From: Phycisphaerales bacterium
GTDB taxonomy: Bacteria > Planctomycetota > Phycisphaerae > UBA1845
Direction of reading: 5' to 3'
DNA: 11,882 nucleotides
Assembly (NCBI GenBank): GCA_030612785.1
Contig: JAUWNF010000051.1
Coordinates: 1 to 11,882, forward strand
The translations under genes were made by a program, and so were the position numbers. This document shows positions 11,877 through 11,882 of this stretch, piece after piece. The notes beneath the pieces were generated by a model, which was given only the letters and a program-made list of their open reading frames with translations, had not been told where the DNA came from and did not search any database. The number at the start of each line of letters is the position of its first letter. The first letter of the stretch is position 1.

Positions 11877-11882
11877 GGATTC

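Overview
This window looks like a chromosomal segment of a planctomycete-type bacterium (Planctomycetota, perhaps a Phycisphaerae-like lineage). The basis is the GldA / GldF-GldG fusion / DUF4340 operon, a secreted Asp-rich repeat protein with an IPTL-CTERM-like sorting tail, an RpoN-type promoter, and high G+C in the core genes. The assignment is an inference from gene content, since there is no rRNA or other marker here.

Layout. Positions 1-618 hold the 3' part of aspS (aspartyl-tRNA synthetase, + strand). Positions 617-4544 are an accessory island lying exactly between the stop codon of aspS and the stop codon of the convergent DUF4340 gene. The island contains three directly repeated fragments of the 3' end of an RND-type efflux pump gene (617-703, 3191-3322, 4088-4231, all minus strand). 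Each is directly preceded, on the minus strand, by a small accessory gene: a frameshifted NYN-domain nuclease-like gene (722-1349), a VapC-like PIN toxin with its DUF104 antitoxin (3389-3995), and an antitoxin-like gene with a 5'-truncated toxin-like partner (4237-4544). On the + strand the island also carries a coupled two-gene unit, DUF5343 plus a DUF4145/HEPN-like helical protein (1808-3011), preceded by about 450 bases of hairpin-rich non-coding DNA.

Positions 4541-9555 (minus strand) are a compact operon for a gliding-type/ABC-2 export complex: ATPase, then a permease fused to the GldG-like auxiliary domain, then a DUF4340 protein, the last two overlapping by one base. Positions 9730-10893 (minus) encode a secreted beta-propeller-like protein made of eight repeats of 40 residues. 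Positions 11375-11818 (+) encode an Hsp20 small heat-shock protein. Its upstream region carries a full match to the sigma-54 (-24/-12) consensus plus two operator-like elements further upstream.

The region of most interest is the island. A recurring RND-tail repeat separates toxin/nuclease-type cargo units, which suggests repeated insertion or recombination at one site next to aspS. The sigma-54 signal in front of hsp20 is the clearest regulatory observation.
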